The translations under genes and the position numbers were made by a program. The notes beneath the pieces are model-generated. The model had not been told where the DNA came from and ran no database searches. It was given only the letters and a program-made list of their open reading frames with translations. From Haloechinothrix aidingensis (lineage in GTDB: Bacteria; Actinomycetota; Actinomycetes; Mycobacteriales; Pseudonocardiaceae): a stretch of DNA of 64,000 bases. The number at the start of each line of letters is the position of its first letter. The stretch's first letter is position 1. The stretch is taken from contig NZ_JACCKD010000003.1 in NCBI RefSeq assembly GCF_013450155.1, positions 186,001-250,000 of the forward strand. The letters are read 5' to 3'. Below, one piece after another: positions 44,694 to 55,618 of this stretch.

Positions 44694-45077
44694 GTGTCCG
44701 TTCCTGAGGAACTGCACTACACCGAAGAACACGAGTGGGTCGATGCGCGGGATACAGGCAACGTGCGCATCGGGATCACCGAGTACGCCCAGGACCAGCT
44801 CGGTGACGTGGTCTTCGTGGATCTGCCCGAGGTCGGCAAGGAGCTGAGCGTGGGCGAGGTCTTCGGTGAGGTCGAGTCGACCAAGAGCGTCTCGGAACTG
44901 TTCGCGCCTATGGCAGGTCAGGTCGCCGCGATCAATGAGGCGGTCTCGGAGTCACCCGATCTGATCAATGACGACCCCTACGGCTCGGGCTGGCTCATCG
45001 AGATCACCCCCGCGGACGCCTCGAGCACGGCGGGTCTGCTCAACGCCGAGGCGTACACGAGGTTGATCTCCGATTAA
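44694..45077 (+). CDS. gcvH: Glycine cleavage system H protein
   Basis: The lipoyl carrier of the glycine cleavage complex, 127 aa. The lipoylation site is Lys64 in GEVESTKSVSELFAPM. The flanking EEHEWVD and GITEYAQDQLGDVVFVDLP are family-typical. It shuttles the aminomethyl group from GcvP to GcvT. The GTG start follows GAGGAGAAAGGGG. It lies 53 bases after the phosphatidyltransferase. gcvP is 3.6 kb downstream; gcvT is not in this window. Confidence 0.97.
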   Translation: MSVPEELHYTEEHEWVDARDTGNVRIGITEYAQDQLGDVVFVDLPEVGKELSVGEVFGEVESTKSVSELFAPMAGQVAAINEAVSESPDLINDDPYGSGWLIEITPADASSTAGLLNAEAYTRLISD

Positions 45078-45347
45078 CTCTTGTCGCGCCGCCGCGTGCG
45101 GTGCCGGCCCGGGCCCAGGAGATCCGGGAGTCTCGGTCACGAGGCCGGTACCGACACGGTACGTTGGCAGGAACACAATCATCCAGGCAGCGGTTCAGTG
45201 GGAGGGCTGATCACCATCCAGCGAACACGAGCAGCCGGCCGGACGCCCGGGAGCTGGTGGAGCAGGGCGAACAGCCGGTTGACGGCCCTTCGCGGTGACG
45301 CGTAGCCCGGTATCCGATCAAGCCCACAGCGCGTAAGGAGACCTCAG
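45078..45347. other. Intergenic region upstream of garA
   Basis: 270 bases with no supported gene. TTGACG at 45279-45284 with TAGCCC eighteen bases later is a weak promoter candidate for garA, followed by the AAGGAG ribosome-binding site at about 45334. Confidence 0.35.
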
Positions 45348-45818
45348 GTGAGCACGAACGACGAGCCCGGCGTTCCCCCGGAGCAGTCTCCGGAGAGGAC
45401 CTCGGTCTTCCGGGCTGACTTCCTTTCCGAAGCCGAGGGGCAGGAACAACCCGCCCAGGACGAGGCGTCTGCCGCGGGAGTGGAGGCTCTGCCGGCGGGC
45501 TCGGCCCTGCTGGTCGTCAAGCGCGGCCCGAACGCGGGCTCCCGCTTCCTGCTCGACAGGGACACCACCAGCGCGGGACGCCATCCGGACAGCGACATCT
45601 TCCTCGACGACGTGACCGTGTCGCGGCGGCACGCGGAGTTCCGCCGCGAGGGTGGCGAGTTCGTCGTGATCGACGTGGGAAGCCTCAACGGCACCTACGT
45701 CAACCGGGAGCCCGTCGACCAGGCGGTACTCGCCGGCGGAGACGAAGTCCAGATCGGCAAGTTCCGGCTGGTGTTCCTGACCGCCGCGGCAGCGGAGGGG
45801 AGCCAGGGCGCCCGGTGA
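45348..45818 (+). CDS. garA: FHA-domain regulator GarA (OdhI type)
   Basis: A 156-aa forkhead-associated protein that in mycobacteria, when unphosphorylated, inhibits 2-oxoglutarate decarboxylase and NAD-glutamate dehydrogenase and activates glutamate synthase. The FHA domain (about residues 62-135) has SAGRHPDSDIFLDDVTVSRR and GSLNGTYVNREPVD, with phosphothreonine-binding residues intact. The N-terminal switch reads PERTSVFRADFL with Thr18. In M. tuberculosis it is ETTSVFRADFL with Thr21 (PknG) and Thr22 (PknB); here the first threonine is Arg. It lies between gcvH and a MerR gene as Rv1827 does. The start is a GTG after AAGGAG. Confidence 0.95.
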   Translation: MSTNDEPGVPPEQSPERTSVFRADFLSEAEGQEQPAQDEASAAGVEALPAGSALLVVKRGPNAGSRFLLDRDTTSAGRHPDSDIFLDDVTVSRRHAEFRREGGEFVVIDVGSLNGTYVNREPVDQAVLAGGDEVQIGKFRLVFLTAAAAEGSQGAR

Positions 45819-45955
45819 CCTCGGCGTCTCCCGCCCGCGCATGAGCACGGCGGTGTTCGTGCTGTGGCGTGGTCGCTGACGGGGGCGAGTAGCGCCCTCC
45901 GGACGTGACACACTCGTGCATCCGTGATCGGTTCGAGCAGTGGGAGGAGGGAGCA

Positions 45956-46732
45956 GTGACGGCTGCGGAGGGCCAGTCCCGGGACGAACCCGGTGACGGG
46001 TCCCGAGAAGGGCCCCGAGACGGGCTCAGCATCGGTTCCGTACTGGCGCAACTGCGCCCCGAGTTCCCCGACGTCACGATCTCGAAGATCCGGTTCCTCG
46101 AGTCCGAAGGGCTCGTGCAGCCGGCACGGACGTCGTCCGGATACCGGCAGTTCACGGGCGCCGACGTGGAGCGGCTACGTTTCGTGCTCTCCGCGCAGCG
46201 CGATCACTACCTGCCGTTGAAGGTCATCAGGGAGCAGCTCGACGCCGTCGACAGGGGGCTGGAGCCGTCGACTCCGATGCCGCGGCTGCCCCGCCAGCTG
46301 GCGTCGCTGGACGGGGACTCCTACGCGGCCCCGACGGCCGGGGACTTCGCGGCGTCGCGGGAGATCCGGCTGACCAAGGAGGAGTTGCTCAGCGAGGCCG
46401 GGATCGACGACGCGATGCTGGCTGAACTGGAACGGTATGGGTTGATCACGCCGGGCGCAGCAGGTTTCTACGACGCCGATGCGGTGCATGTGGCCAGGAC
46501 GGTCAAGTCGATGACCACCTACGGCATCGAGCCGAGGCACTTGCGTGCCTTCCGGGCGTCGGCCGATCGCGAGGTAGGGCTGCTGGAGCAGATCGTGACT
46601 CCGGTTTCCCGGCAGCGGGACGCCGACTCGCGGGCGAGGGCGGACGAGGTGGTCCGCGAGCTCGCCGCGCTGTCGGTCACACTGCACACGCTGTTGGTCA
46701 AGTCCGGGATCCGGAGCGTGACGGGCACCTAG
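45956..46732 (+). CDS. MerR-family regulator (Rv1828-like)
   Basis: A 258-aa DNA-binding protein. The N-terminal winged helix has SIGSVLAQLRPEFPDVTISK and RFLESEGLVQPARTSSGYRQ, the standard MerR wing. A linker and a C-terminal helical effector domain follow (LTKEELLSEAGIDDAML, GLITPGAAGFYDADAVHVAR), which looks like a second MerR-like fold as in Rv1828. The GTG at 45956 has GGAGGAGGGAG upstream. In M. tuberculosis the equivalent binds its own promoter region and neighbouring targets. The ligand is unknown. Confidence 0.88.
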   Translation: MTAAEGQSRDEPGDGSREGPRDGLSIGSVLAQLRPEFPDVTISKIRFLESEGLVQPARTSSGYRQFTGADVERLRFVLSAQRDHYLPLKVIREQLDAVDRGLEPSTPMPRLPRQLASLDGDSYAAPTAGDFAASREIRLTKEELLSEAGIDDAMLAELERYGLITPGAAGFYDADAVHVARTVKSMTTYGIEPRHLRAFRASADREVGLLEQIVTPVSRQRDADSRARADEVVRELAALSVTLHTLLVKSGIRSVTGT

Positions 46733-46981
46733 CAGGACGCGGACGAGGCGTGGCGTGCGGACGGCCCTGCCGCCTGCGGTGGCGGTCGCGCCGCTGCCGG
46801 TCGTGCGGTTCGGCATCGAACGGGACACGGACGGCCCCGTACGCGCGGAACCCTTCAAGTGAGAGAAAATGGAGCTTACGCTGTGCCTAGTGACGGTATG
46901 GCGAGTAGCGTCGATGGCAGCGATATGGGAAGTGCCGGGTAGAAGCGTCAGCCGGCGCACTGTACAGGGAGGCGAGGCCCG

Positions 46982-47455
46982 ATGAGCGAGATGCACGTCG
47001 TGGGTGTTCGGGTCGAACTGCCCAATAACCAACCGATCTTGTTGCTGCGGGAGAGCGAGGGCGAGCGCTACTTGCCGATCTGGATCGGATCAGTGGAAGC
47101 CACGGCGATCGCGCTCGAGCAGCAGGGAGTGCGTCCCGCGCGGCCGCTGACGCACGATCTTCTCAAGGAAGTCATCGGCGCTCTCGGCAAGGAACTGGAA
47201 CAGGTCGTGATCACCGACCTGAAGGAAGGGACGTTCTTCGCCGAACTGGTGTTCCATGGTGACGTCCGGGTATCGGCACGGCCGAGCGACTCGGTCGCGC
47301 TCGCGCTCCGCGCCGGCGCACCCATTCACGCCGCGGAGACGGTGCTCGATGAGGCGGGCCTGCTCATCCCGGACGAGCAGGAGGACGAGGTCGAGAAGTT
47401 CCGGGAGTTCCTCGACTCGGTCTCCCCGGAGGACTTCCGAGGGGCGGACACCTGA
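46982..47455 (+). CDS. Bifunctional nuclease family protein (DUF151)
   Basis: A 157-aa protein of the DUF151/BFN family. It begins MSEMHVVGVRVELPNNQPIL, then LRESEGERYLPIWIGSVEAT, GVRPARPLTHDLLKEVI and VSARPSDSVALALRAGAPIH, the characteristic DUF151 signature. Some plant members have nuclease activity; bacterial function is unproven. The acidic C-terminus (EQEDEVEKFREFLD) probably mediates contacts. It sits between the two MerR genes as Rv1829 does. A GGGAGG site precedes the ATG. Confidence 0.92.
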   Translation: MSEMHVVGVRVELPNNQPILLLRESEGERYLPIWIGSVEATAIALEQQGVRPARPLTHDLLKEVIGALGKELEQVVITDLKEGTFFAELVFHGDVRVSARPSDSVALALRAGAPIHAAETVLDEAGLLIPDEQEDEVEKFREFLDSVSPEDFRGADT

Positions 47456-47467
47456 GGCACGTTTCGG

Positions 47468-47498
47468 GATACCCCCGCCTGCGCCTCTCCGGGGTATC
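47468..47498 (+). terminator. Hairpin after the DUF151 gene
   Basis: GATACCCC (47468-47475) pairs perfectly with GGGGTATC (47491-47498) across a 15-nt loop, 13 bases after the stop codon. No U-tract follows, so it is a weak or factor-assisted terminator candidate. Confidence 0.45.
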
Positions 47499-47560
47499 GA
47501 GCATCACACCTCGCCGCTTCCCGGCGAGTTCCCTGGCCGGCACGGTACCCATACGTCAAG

Positions 47561-47579
47561 CCTCAATGTGAACTTGAGG
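47561..47579. promoter_or_regulatory. MerR-type inverted repeat CCTCAA-N7-TTGAGG
   Basis: CCTCAA (47561-47566) and TTGAGG (47574-47579) form a perfect inverted repeat around TGTGAAC. It lies 16 bases upstream of the -35 box of the second MerR gene. Size and symmetry fit a MerR-family operator, and either MerR protein encoded nearby could bind it. Confidence 0.6.
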
Positions 47580-47595
47580 TTAACCGCGCGTCGCG

Positions 47596-47624
47596 TTGAC
47601 CCGCTTCCTCGGCACGCTTAGTGT
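47596..47624 (+). promoter_or_regulatory. SigA-type promoter of the second MerR gene
   Basis: TTGACC (-35, 47596-47601) and TAGTGT (-10, 47619-47624) are separated by 17 bases. It lies about 170 bases upstream of the GTG, leaving a leader that contains repeated GAATC/GATTC palindromes. Confidence 0.6.
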
Positions 47625-47634
47625 CTTAGTAGAC

Positions 47635-47722
47635 GAATCGCGTCGATGTGATTCAGTCGATGATCAGGTGACACGTGGGTGTGATTCGCTCTCCCACTCG
47701 GCGAATCGCGTGGGTGTGATTC
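47635..47722. repeat. Iterated GAATC...GATTC palindromes in the MerR leader
   Basis: Two 20-bp units begin GAATCGCGT and end GTGATTC (47635-47654 and 47703-47722). A partial copy GTGGGTGTGATTCGC lies between them (from 47675). The unit ends are inverted repeats (GAATC/GATTC). They are spaced 68 bases apart and could be an operator array or a processing site. Confidence 0.6.
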
Positions 47723-47796
47723 GGCGCCGCTCGCCTCTACCTCGGGGTGGCGGTCATGTTCGTCGGCCGCTCAAGGCCGGGCGAGGGGAGGTATGC

Positions 47797-48363
47797 GTGG
47801 TCGAGGAGAAGCCCGTCTACGTGGCGCAGAGCCAGCAGGGCGAGCTGTTTCCGGACTCGTCGCTGCCGGACGAGCTCGTCGGCTACCGGGGCGCCGCGGC
47901 CTGCCAGATCGCTGGCATCACCTACCGCCAGCTCGACTACTGGGCGCGCACCAAGCTCGTCGGGCCGAGTATCCGTACCGCGCACGGCTCGGGCTCGCAG
48001 CGACTCTACTCGTTCAAGGACATCCTCGTCCTGAAAGTGATCAAAAGGTTGCTGGACACCGGCGTATCGCTGCAGAACATCCGGGTCGCCGTCGAGCATC
48101 TCCGCGAGCGCGGTGTGCGCGATCTCGCACGCGTGACGTTGTTCTCGGACGGCACGACGGTCTATGAGTGTACCTCTCCCGAGGAGATCGTGGACCTGCT
48201 CCAGGGAGGTCAAGGCGTCTTCGGTATCGCCGTGAGCGGGGCAATGCAGGAGATTTCCGGAACGATTCACGAGTTCCCCGCGGAACGTGCCGACAGCGGC
48301 GAGATGGAGACGGTGGTACCTGACGAGCTGTCCCAGCGGCGCGACGCGCGCCGCACCGGTTGA
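47797..48363 (+). CDS. MerR-family regulator (Rv1830-like)
   Basis: A 188-aa regulator. The winged helix reads YRGAAACQIAGITYRQLDYW, then ARTKLVGPSIRTAHGSGSQR and LYSFKDILVLKVIKRLLDTG. A helical region and a small C-terminal sensor segment with ARVTLFSDGTTVYECTSPEE follow. The GTG start follows GGGGAGG; upstream open frame is not conserved. In M. tuberculosis the equivalent Rv1830 lies two genes before gcvP, and in this window gcvP follows directly behind a glycine riboswitch. Confidence 0.88.
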   Translation: MVEEKPVYVAQSQQGELFPDSSLPDELVGYRGAAACQIAGITYRQLDYWARTKLVGPSIRTAHGSGSQRLYSFKDILVLKVIKRLLDTGVSLQNIRVAVEHLRERGVRDLARVTLFSDGTTVYECTSPEEIVDLLQGGQGVFGIAVSGAMQEISGTIHEFPAERADSGEMETVVPDELSQRRDARRTG

Positions 48364-48417
48364 TGCAGCTCGCGCGTTTCAGACACGATAGAGTGTAGGT
48401 GCAGACGCTAGTAGCCT

Positions 48418-48632
48418 CGCGGGAGAGTCCGGTCGGTGAGACGCTGACCGGCGCCGAAGGAGCAACTCCTCCCCGGAACCTCTCAGGCACCAAGGACCGC
48501 GAGTGTGAGTTGCCTCTGGAAAGAGGGTCGTACGGGCCAGCCCCGCGACGACCCCGCCGAAGGTGCAAGCTCGGCCGGGAGCCGGGTGAACCTCTCAGGC
48601 GCCCGTAGTACGGGCATAGACAGTGGGGAGGG
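48418..48632 (+). ncRNA. Tandem glycine riboswitch
   Basis: Two consecutive glycine aptamers precede gcvP. Each has the conserved core: GCCGAAGGAGCAA (first, from 48453) and GCCGAAGGTGCAA (second, from 48555), each followed by a CTCTCAGGC segment (48479 on and 48592 on). The first aptamer opens with GGGAGAGTCC; CTCTGGAAAGAGGG joins the two. Glycine binding normally switches on downstream expression, so gcvP should be induced by excess glycine. gcvH, in a separate unit upstream, does not have this element. Confidence 0.93.
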
Positions 48633-48682
48633 CCGCAGCAAGGTAGTGACCCGCGCCGCGAACCCGACCCCGGAGGCACCAG

Positions 48683-51595
<2,913 letters not shown>

Positions 51596-51600
51596 TCCGT

Positions 51601-51652
51601 CGCGGGCCCCGTGCGTACGGGGTGGTTCCACCTGTCACGCACGGGGCCCGCG
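51601..51652. terminator. Strong shared terminator of gcvP and the convergent MFS gene
   Basis: A perfect 16-bp stem, with arms at 51601-51616 and 51637-51652 (CGCGGGCCCCGTGCGT and its complement), encloses a 20-nt loop. It starts five bases after the gcvP stop and its right arm covers the last codons of the MFS gene, so one hairpin serves both strands. Confidence 0.8.
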
Positions 51653-52876
51653 GCGCAACGGCAGGATCGCGCCGGTGCTCGCCGTGAGCAGCACCGCCAT
51701 CAGCCAGAACGGGCCCGCGACGCCCACGAGCGTGGAGAGCCCGCCCGCCACCGCCGGGCCGGCTGCCTGCGCCACCCGGTTGGCCGTGATACGCAGCGCG
51801 AGGGCCGTGGAACGGAGCTGGGTGGGTGCCTCGCGCACGACCCAGGTCATGGTGAGGGGCTGGCCGAGTCCCAGGCTCATGCCGAGCACCATCATCAGCA
51901 CGGCCAGCGTGATCGGGTCGCCGATGATCACCACGCCGAGCACGATGCCCGCGGCGAGCGTGGCGTTGATGGCGAGGAGCAGCAGGCGCTCGACGTGGCG
52001 AAGCAGGAGCGGGATGAGCAGCCGGGACAGGAAGGAGAACCCGGCTCGGACGGCGAGCAGGAGACCGACGACGGTGGGCGACAAGCCGTGGTGTTCCCCG
52101 AGTACAGGCATGTAGGCGACGAGCAGGTCTACAGTGGCCATGACACTGAAGCTCACGAAGACCGCCACGGACAGCTGGCGGTTGCGCAGCATGGCCAGCG
52201 CGGAGCCGCGGCCCGGCTGATGGGCCTCGCCCGCGGGGGCTGTGGTGCCGAACGTGCTGCCGCGCAGGACGAACACCATCAGACCGTAGAACAGCAGGAT
52301 CAGCACGGAGGCCCCCGCCCCCACCCAGAAGGCCCGTGTGGTGGCCTGCAGCAGCTCCGCGGAGTCCCGGCCGGAGATCACCCAGCCGCCGAGCAGCGGT
52401 CCGAGCAGCTGCCCGAGCGAGGCCGCGGCTGTGAACAGGCCGAAGTTCCTGTCCTGCTGCCCCGGACCGGACAGGTCGGCGACGACCGACTGGGCGGCGA
52501 CCATGAGCGCGAGCTGCCCGATCCCGAGGATCGCGTTGGACGCGGCCATGCTCGGCAGCGATCCCGCGTGGGCGAGCAGGAGTGACCCGAGCACCATGAC
52601 GGCCCCGCCGCCGAGAAGAAGGGCAGGCGCCTTGCCGCGATCCGACCACCGGCCCATCGGGATGGCGAGCACGACAGGCAGCACCGCGCTGGACGCCGCG
52701 ACGAGCCCGACAGCCTGGGCGTCGCCGTCCAGTGCCAGCACGCGGTAGGACGCCGCGGGACGGTTGAGGAACATGGCCACGTGCACCGCCAGCGTGCCCA
52801 GCAGCAGGAACGCCAGGGGCAGGGGAGTGACCCCGGCGGCCCGCGAGTCTCGGCCGGTCTCGTTACTCATAGGCAT
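51635..52876 (-). CDS. Major facilitator superfamily transporter
   Basis: A 413-aa membrane protein with about twelve transmembrane helices. MFS loop motif A is present as GRWSDRGKAPALLLGG after helix 2. A motif-C-like stretch occurs in MAASNAILGIGQLALMVAAQ (around helix 4). It is probably a drug or metabolite efflux protein; substrate not predictable. ATGs at 52876 and 52870 are alternative starts. It and the divergent aldo-keto reductase separate gcvP from genes that are closer to it in M. tuberculosis, so they may be a later insertion. Confidence 0.85.
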   Translation of the reverse strand: MPMSNETGRDSRAAGVTPLPLAFLLLGTLAVHVAMFLNRPAASYRVLALDGDAQAVGLVAASSAVLPVVLAIPMGRWSDRGKAPALLLGGGAVMVLGSLLLAHAGSLPSMAASNAILGIGQLALMVAAQSVVADLSGPGQQDRNFGLFTAAASLGQLLGPLLGGWVISGRDSAELLQATTRAFWVGAGASVLILLFYGLMVFVLRGSTFGTTAPAGEAHQPGRGSALAMLRNRQLSVAVFVSFSVMATVDLLVAYMPVLGEHHGLSPTVVGLLLAVRAGFSFLSRLLIPLLLRHVERLLLLAINATLAAGIVLGVVIIGDPITLAVLMMVLGMSLGLGQPLTMTWVVREAPTQLRSTALALRITANRVAQAAGPAVAGGLSTLVGVAGPFWLMAVLLTASTGAILPLRRGPRA

Positions 52877-52973
52877 GTCACTGTGCGATCATCTCGTGAG
52901 ACAAGCGAACGTTCTGCGTGACGGGTACGTCGGGTGCGGCGCGTCACGTGTGTGCCGCACGGGAGGAGTGACC

Positions 52974-53798
52974 ATGACCCCGCAGATCACACTCGACGAC
53001 GGTGTGCGGATTCCGCAGCTCGGTTACGGAGTGTTCCAGATCCCGCAGGAGGAGACCGCCCGGAGCGTGGAGATGGCGCTCGACGCCGGGTACAGGAGCA
53101 TCGATACGGCCGCCGCGTACGGCAACGAGGAAGCCGTCGGCAAGGCCGTGCAGCACTGCGGGATCGGCAGGGACGAGCTGTTCGTCACGACCAAGCTGTG
53201 GAACTCCGACCACGGCTACGACGCGACGCTGGCTGCTTTCGACGCGAGCCTGACGGCACTGGGTATGGACTACGTCGACCTCTACCTGATCCACTGGCCC
53301 GTTCCCGAGCGTGACCTGTACACGCAGTCCTGGCGGGCACTGGAACGGATCCGCTCCGAAGGACGCGCGCGGGCCATCGGGGTGTCGAACTTCCACATCC
53401 CGCACCTGCGGAAGCTTCTCGACGAGGCGGACGTGCCGCCTGCCATCAACCAGATCGAGTTGCACCCGCGGCTGCAACAGCACGAGCTGCGCCGTTTCCA
53501 CGAGGCCAACGGCATCGTCACCGAGGCGTGGAGCCCGCTGGCCAAGGGCGAGCTTCTCGGGGACGGCAGGGTGACGGGGCTGGCGAGCAAGCACGGCAAG
53601 ACCGCCGCCCAGATCGTGCTGCGCTGGCACATCCAACTCGGCAACGTGGTCATCCCGAAGTCCGTCACCCAGCAGCGGATCGTGCAGAACTACGACGTCT
53701 TCGACTTCGAGCTCGACGCCGAAGACATGGCGACGCTCGGTGAGCTCGACGACGGCACTCGCACGGGCCCGGATCCCGACACGTTCAACCGCGCGTAG
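52974..53798 (+). CDS. Aldo/keto reductase
   Basis: A TIM-barrel NADPH-dependent oxidoreductase of 274 aa. The catalytic tetrad is visible: Asp46 and Tyr51 (SIDTAAAYGNE), Lys in TTKLWNSDHG and His in YLIHWPVP. GVSNFHIPHL and the NADPH-binding VIPKSVTQQRI are family-typical. It resembles 2,5-diketo-D-gluconate reductase-type enzymes and mycobacterial Rv2971. A GGGAGG site precedes the ATG; a GTG two codons earlier is also possible. Confidence 0.93.
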   Translation: MTPQITLDDGVRIPQLGYGVFQIPQEETARSVEMALDAGYRSIDTAAAYGNEEAVGKAVQHCGIGRDELFVTTKLWNSDHGYDATLAAFDASLTALGMDYVDLYLIHWPVPERDLYTQSWRALERIRSEGRARAIGVSNFHIPHLRKLLDEADVPPAINQIELHPRLQQHELRRFHEANGIVTEAWSPLAKGELLGDGRVTGLASKHGKTAAQIVLRWHIQLGNVVIPKSVTQQRIVQNYDVFDFELDAEDMATLGELDDGTRTGPDPDTFNRA

Positions 53799-53799
53799 C

Positions 53800-53839
53800 G
53801 GCGGTTAGCCGCCGGGGTTAGCCGCTGGGGTTAGCGGCT
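53800..53839. terminator. Hairpins between convergent genes
   Basis: GGCGG-TTAG-CCGCC (53800-53813) is followed by AGCCGCT / AGCGGCT (53820-53826 and 53833-53839). The sequence GGTTAGC occurs three times in this short gap. These hairpins probably end transcription of the aldo-keto reductase and the facing gene. Confidence 0.5.
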
Positions 53840-53843
53840 GGGG

Positions 53844-54491
53844 TCACGGCTCGTCGAGCGTGTCGAACACCGCTCGCCGGTCCGGTTCGAATACGAACGT
53901 GTGGAACTTCTGGGCGGCCCGTTCCTGCACATCGTCCACCCCGGGGCCCTGGATCCGGACAAGGGGGTAGTCGCCGTCCCCGTCGCCGGTGACCGACTCG
54001 GGTTCCGCGGCGATGCGTTCGGAACGGGCATCGGCCAGGGTGTCGACCTGACCGGTGGAGGCCGGGATCCAGACCGCGGGGATATCCCTGTCCGTGTCGG
54101 CCTCGGCGAGCGTCTCGCCGGCGATCTCCGAGTTGGCACTGGTCACCTGCACCGTCACGCAGTGCGCGCGCACCACCTCGTCACCGGCGTTCCACTCCTC
54201 GGCGACGGCCTCGAGCGGGTCGATGATGCCCTCGTCGGCCAGGACATGCAGGGTGCTGTGTTCCTCGCACTCCTGCGACTGTGCCTCTGCCCGGGTATTC
54301 ATCGCGTTGGTGCCCCATACCCAGCCGACACCACCGATCGCGAGCAGTCCCGCTGCCACCATGCTGGCGATCGCCCAGCCGGCGATGCCGCGGCGCTGTG
54401 GCGCGTCGTCGTCCGCCCGGTGGCTTCCGGACGGTCGAGGACGCCTGACCGGGGAACCCGCGCGAGGCGTTGCCTTGCTGTGTCGCCCCAT
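53844..54491 (-). CDS. Membrane-anchored protein with partial substrate-binding-like domain
   Basis: A 215-aa protein. A hydrophilic basic N-terminus of about 35 residues is followed by one transmembrane helix (GWAIASMVAAGLLAIGGVGW). The exported part starts STLHVLADEGIIDPLEAVAE and continues VTVQVTSANSEIAGETLAEA, then AVWIPASTGQVDTL. This looks like the first lobe of a type-2 periplasmic binding domain, as in actinobacterial substrate-binding/VWA proteins, which are about twice this length. The remainder is missing, so it may be a shortened or specialised member. Two cysteines near residues 73 and 107 could form a disulfide. Function unknown. Confidence 0.65.
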   Translation of the reverse strand: MGRHSKATPRAGSPVRRPRPSGSHRADDDAPQRRGIAGWAIASMVAAGLLAIGGVGWVWGTNAMNTRAEAQSQECEEHSTLHVLADEGIIDPLEAVAEEWNAGDEVVRAHCVTVQVTSANSEIAGETLAEADTDRDIPAVWIPASTGQVDTLADARSERIAAEPESVTGDGDGDYPLVRIQGPGVDDVQERAAQKFHTFVFEPDRRAVFDTLDEP

Positions 54492-54653
54492 CCGTGTCGA
54501 GACCCTTTCGCAATCAGATCGATATATGCACGTGCACCGCCGCTGATGCTATCACTCCGGAAGGCGAGCGGGGTCAACAAAATGTGATGGTCGGTCTGCG
54601 CTCGCTCCCGCCGGTCGCTCACCTGGAGCAGCGATGTTCACTGGCCGTGTCGG

Positions 54654-55610
54654 TCAGCCTCCCATCGCGGCCGGCCCGGTGTGAACATCTCCCGCGGCGT
54701 CCGGTTCACCGCCGTCGCCGAGCAGCGTCCGGCAGTGGTCGATCAGCGTCGCGCGCAGGGACGCGGCCCGCCGGGCGAACTCCGCCTGGGCGCGCGCGTA
54801 CTCGGCTCGCCCCTGGCTGGTCTCGATCCGGACAGGGGAGAAGCCGTAGTCACTCAGGTCGTAGGGACTCGCCCGCATGTCCAGCTCGCGAACCCGTGCG
54901 GCCAGCTCGAAGGTGTCGGCGAGCAGCTCGGAGGGGACGAACGGGTCGAGCTTGTAGGCCCATTTGAACAGGTCCATGTTCGCGTGCAGGCACCCCGGTT
55001 GCTCGTGCGTGCGCTGTCCGGAGCGGGTCAGTGCGGTGGAGTTCAGCGGTTTGGCCGCTTCGGTGAAGAACCGGTACGCGTCGTAGTGGCTGCAGCGTAC
55101 GTCGAGTGCGTCGACGACGTCGTTGGTGCCGTCCGCGCCGAGCCGCAGCGGTACCTCGGAATGCCGGATGGCGTCGCCGTGCTCGCGGTAGACCATGGCC
55201 CACTCGTGGAGCCCGAAACAGTTCAGCCGGGCCTGGCGGCCGGCCGTGGCTTCCAGGAGGGACAGGATGAACCGGGTCGAGTCGCTCCTGGTCCGGTCGA
55301 ACCGTGCCATATCGAGGGTGACGCCCTCGGAGACCACGCGATAGCCGGCGCGGTCGAGGAACTGGCGCGCGCCCGTACCGGTCAGGACGACACCCGGGCC
55401 GGGTTGCCAGCGCTCCAGCCGCGAGGGCCGGTAGGAGTAGTAGGTGAACAGGAAGTCCCAGACGGGGTGCTTGGCACCGCGTGCCTTGCGCTGCCGGTGC
55501 GGCTCGGTCCAGTGGCGCACCCGTTCGGCGTGGGCGCGTTCGCGGGCACGCCAGTCCTCCTCGGCGAGCACCGTGTGCGGGAAGGCGAGGGTAGCGTCGC
55601 TGCGCGTCAT
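54654..55610 (-). CDS. Conserved actinobacterial protein (often labelled 3-methyladenine DNA glycosylase)
   Basis: A 318-aa soluble protein with conserved HPVWDFLFTYYSYRPSRLER, SLLEATAGRQARLNCFGLHE, RCSHYDAYRFFTEAAKPLN and CLHANMDLFKWAYKLDPFVP. Databases commonly name this family 3-methyladenine DNA glycosylase, but I see no helix-hairpin-helix or other known glycosylase motif, so the name is not supported by the sequence itself. The many His, Cys and Glu residues in conserved blocks are consistent with a metal enzyme. It lies eight bases after the CNNM pair on the same strand, so it is probably in their operon. Confidence 0.6.
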   Translation of the reverse strand: MTRSDATLAFPHTVLAEEDWRARERAHAERVRHWTEPHRQRKARGAKHPVWDFLFTYYSYRPSRLERWQPGPGVVLTGTGARQFLDRAGYRVVSEGVTLDMARFDRTRSDSTRFILSLLEATAGRQARLNCFGLHEWAMVYREHGDAIRHSEVPLRLGADGTNDVVDALDVRCSHYDAYRFFTEAAKPLNSTALTRSGQRTHEQPGCLHANMDLFKWAYKLDPFVPSELLADTFELAARVRELDMRASPYDLSDYGFSPVRIETSQGRAEYARAQAEFARRAASLRATLIDHCRTLLGDGGEPDAAGDVHTGPAAMGG

Positions 55611-55618
55611 ACGTGTAC

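Noticed and set aside
53882-53896. Possible tRNA T-loop (GGTTCGAATAC)
   Set aside because: It is inside a coding region and no acceptor, D or anticodon stems are formed; no tRNA gene was identified anywhere in the window.
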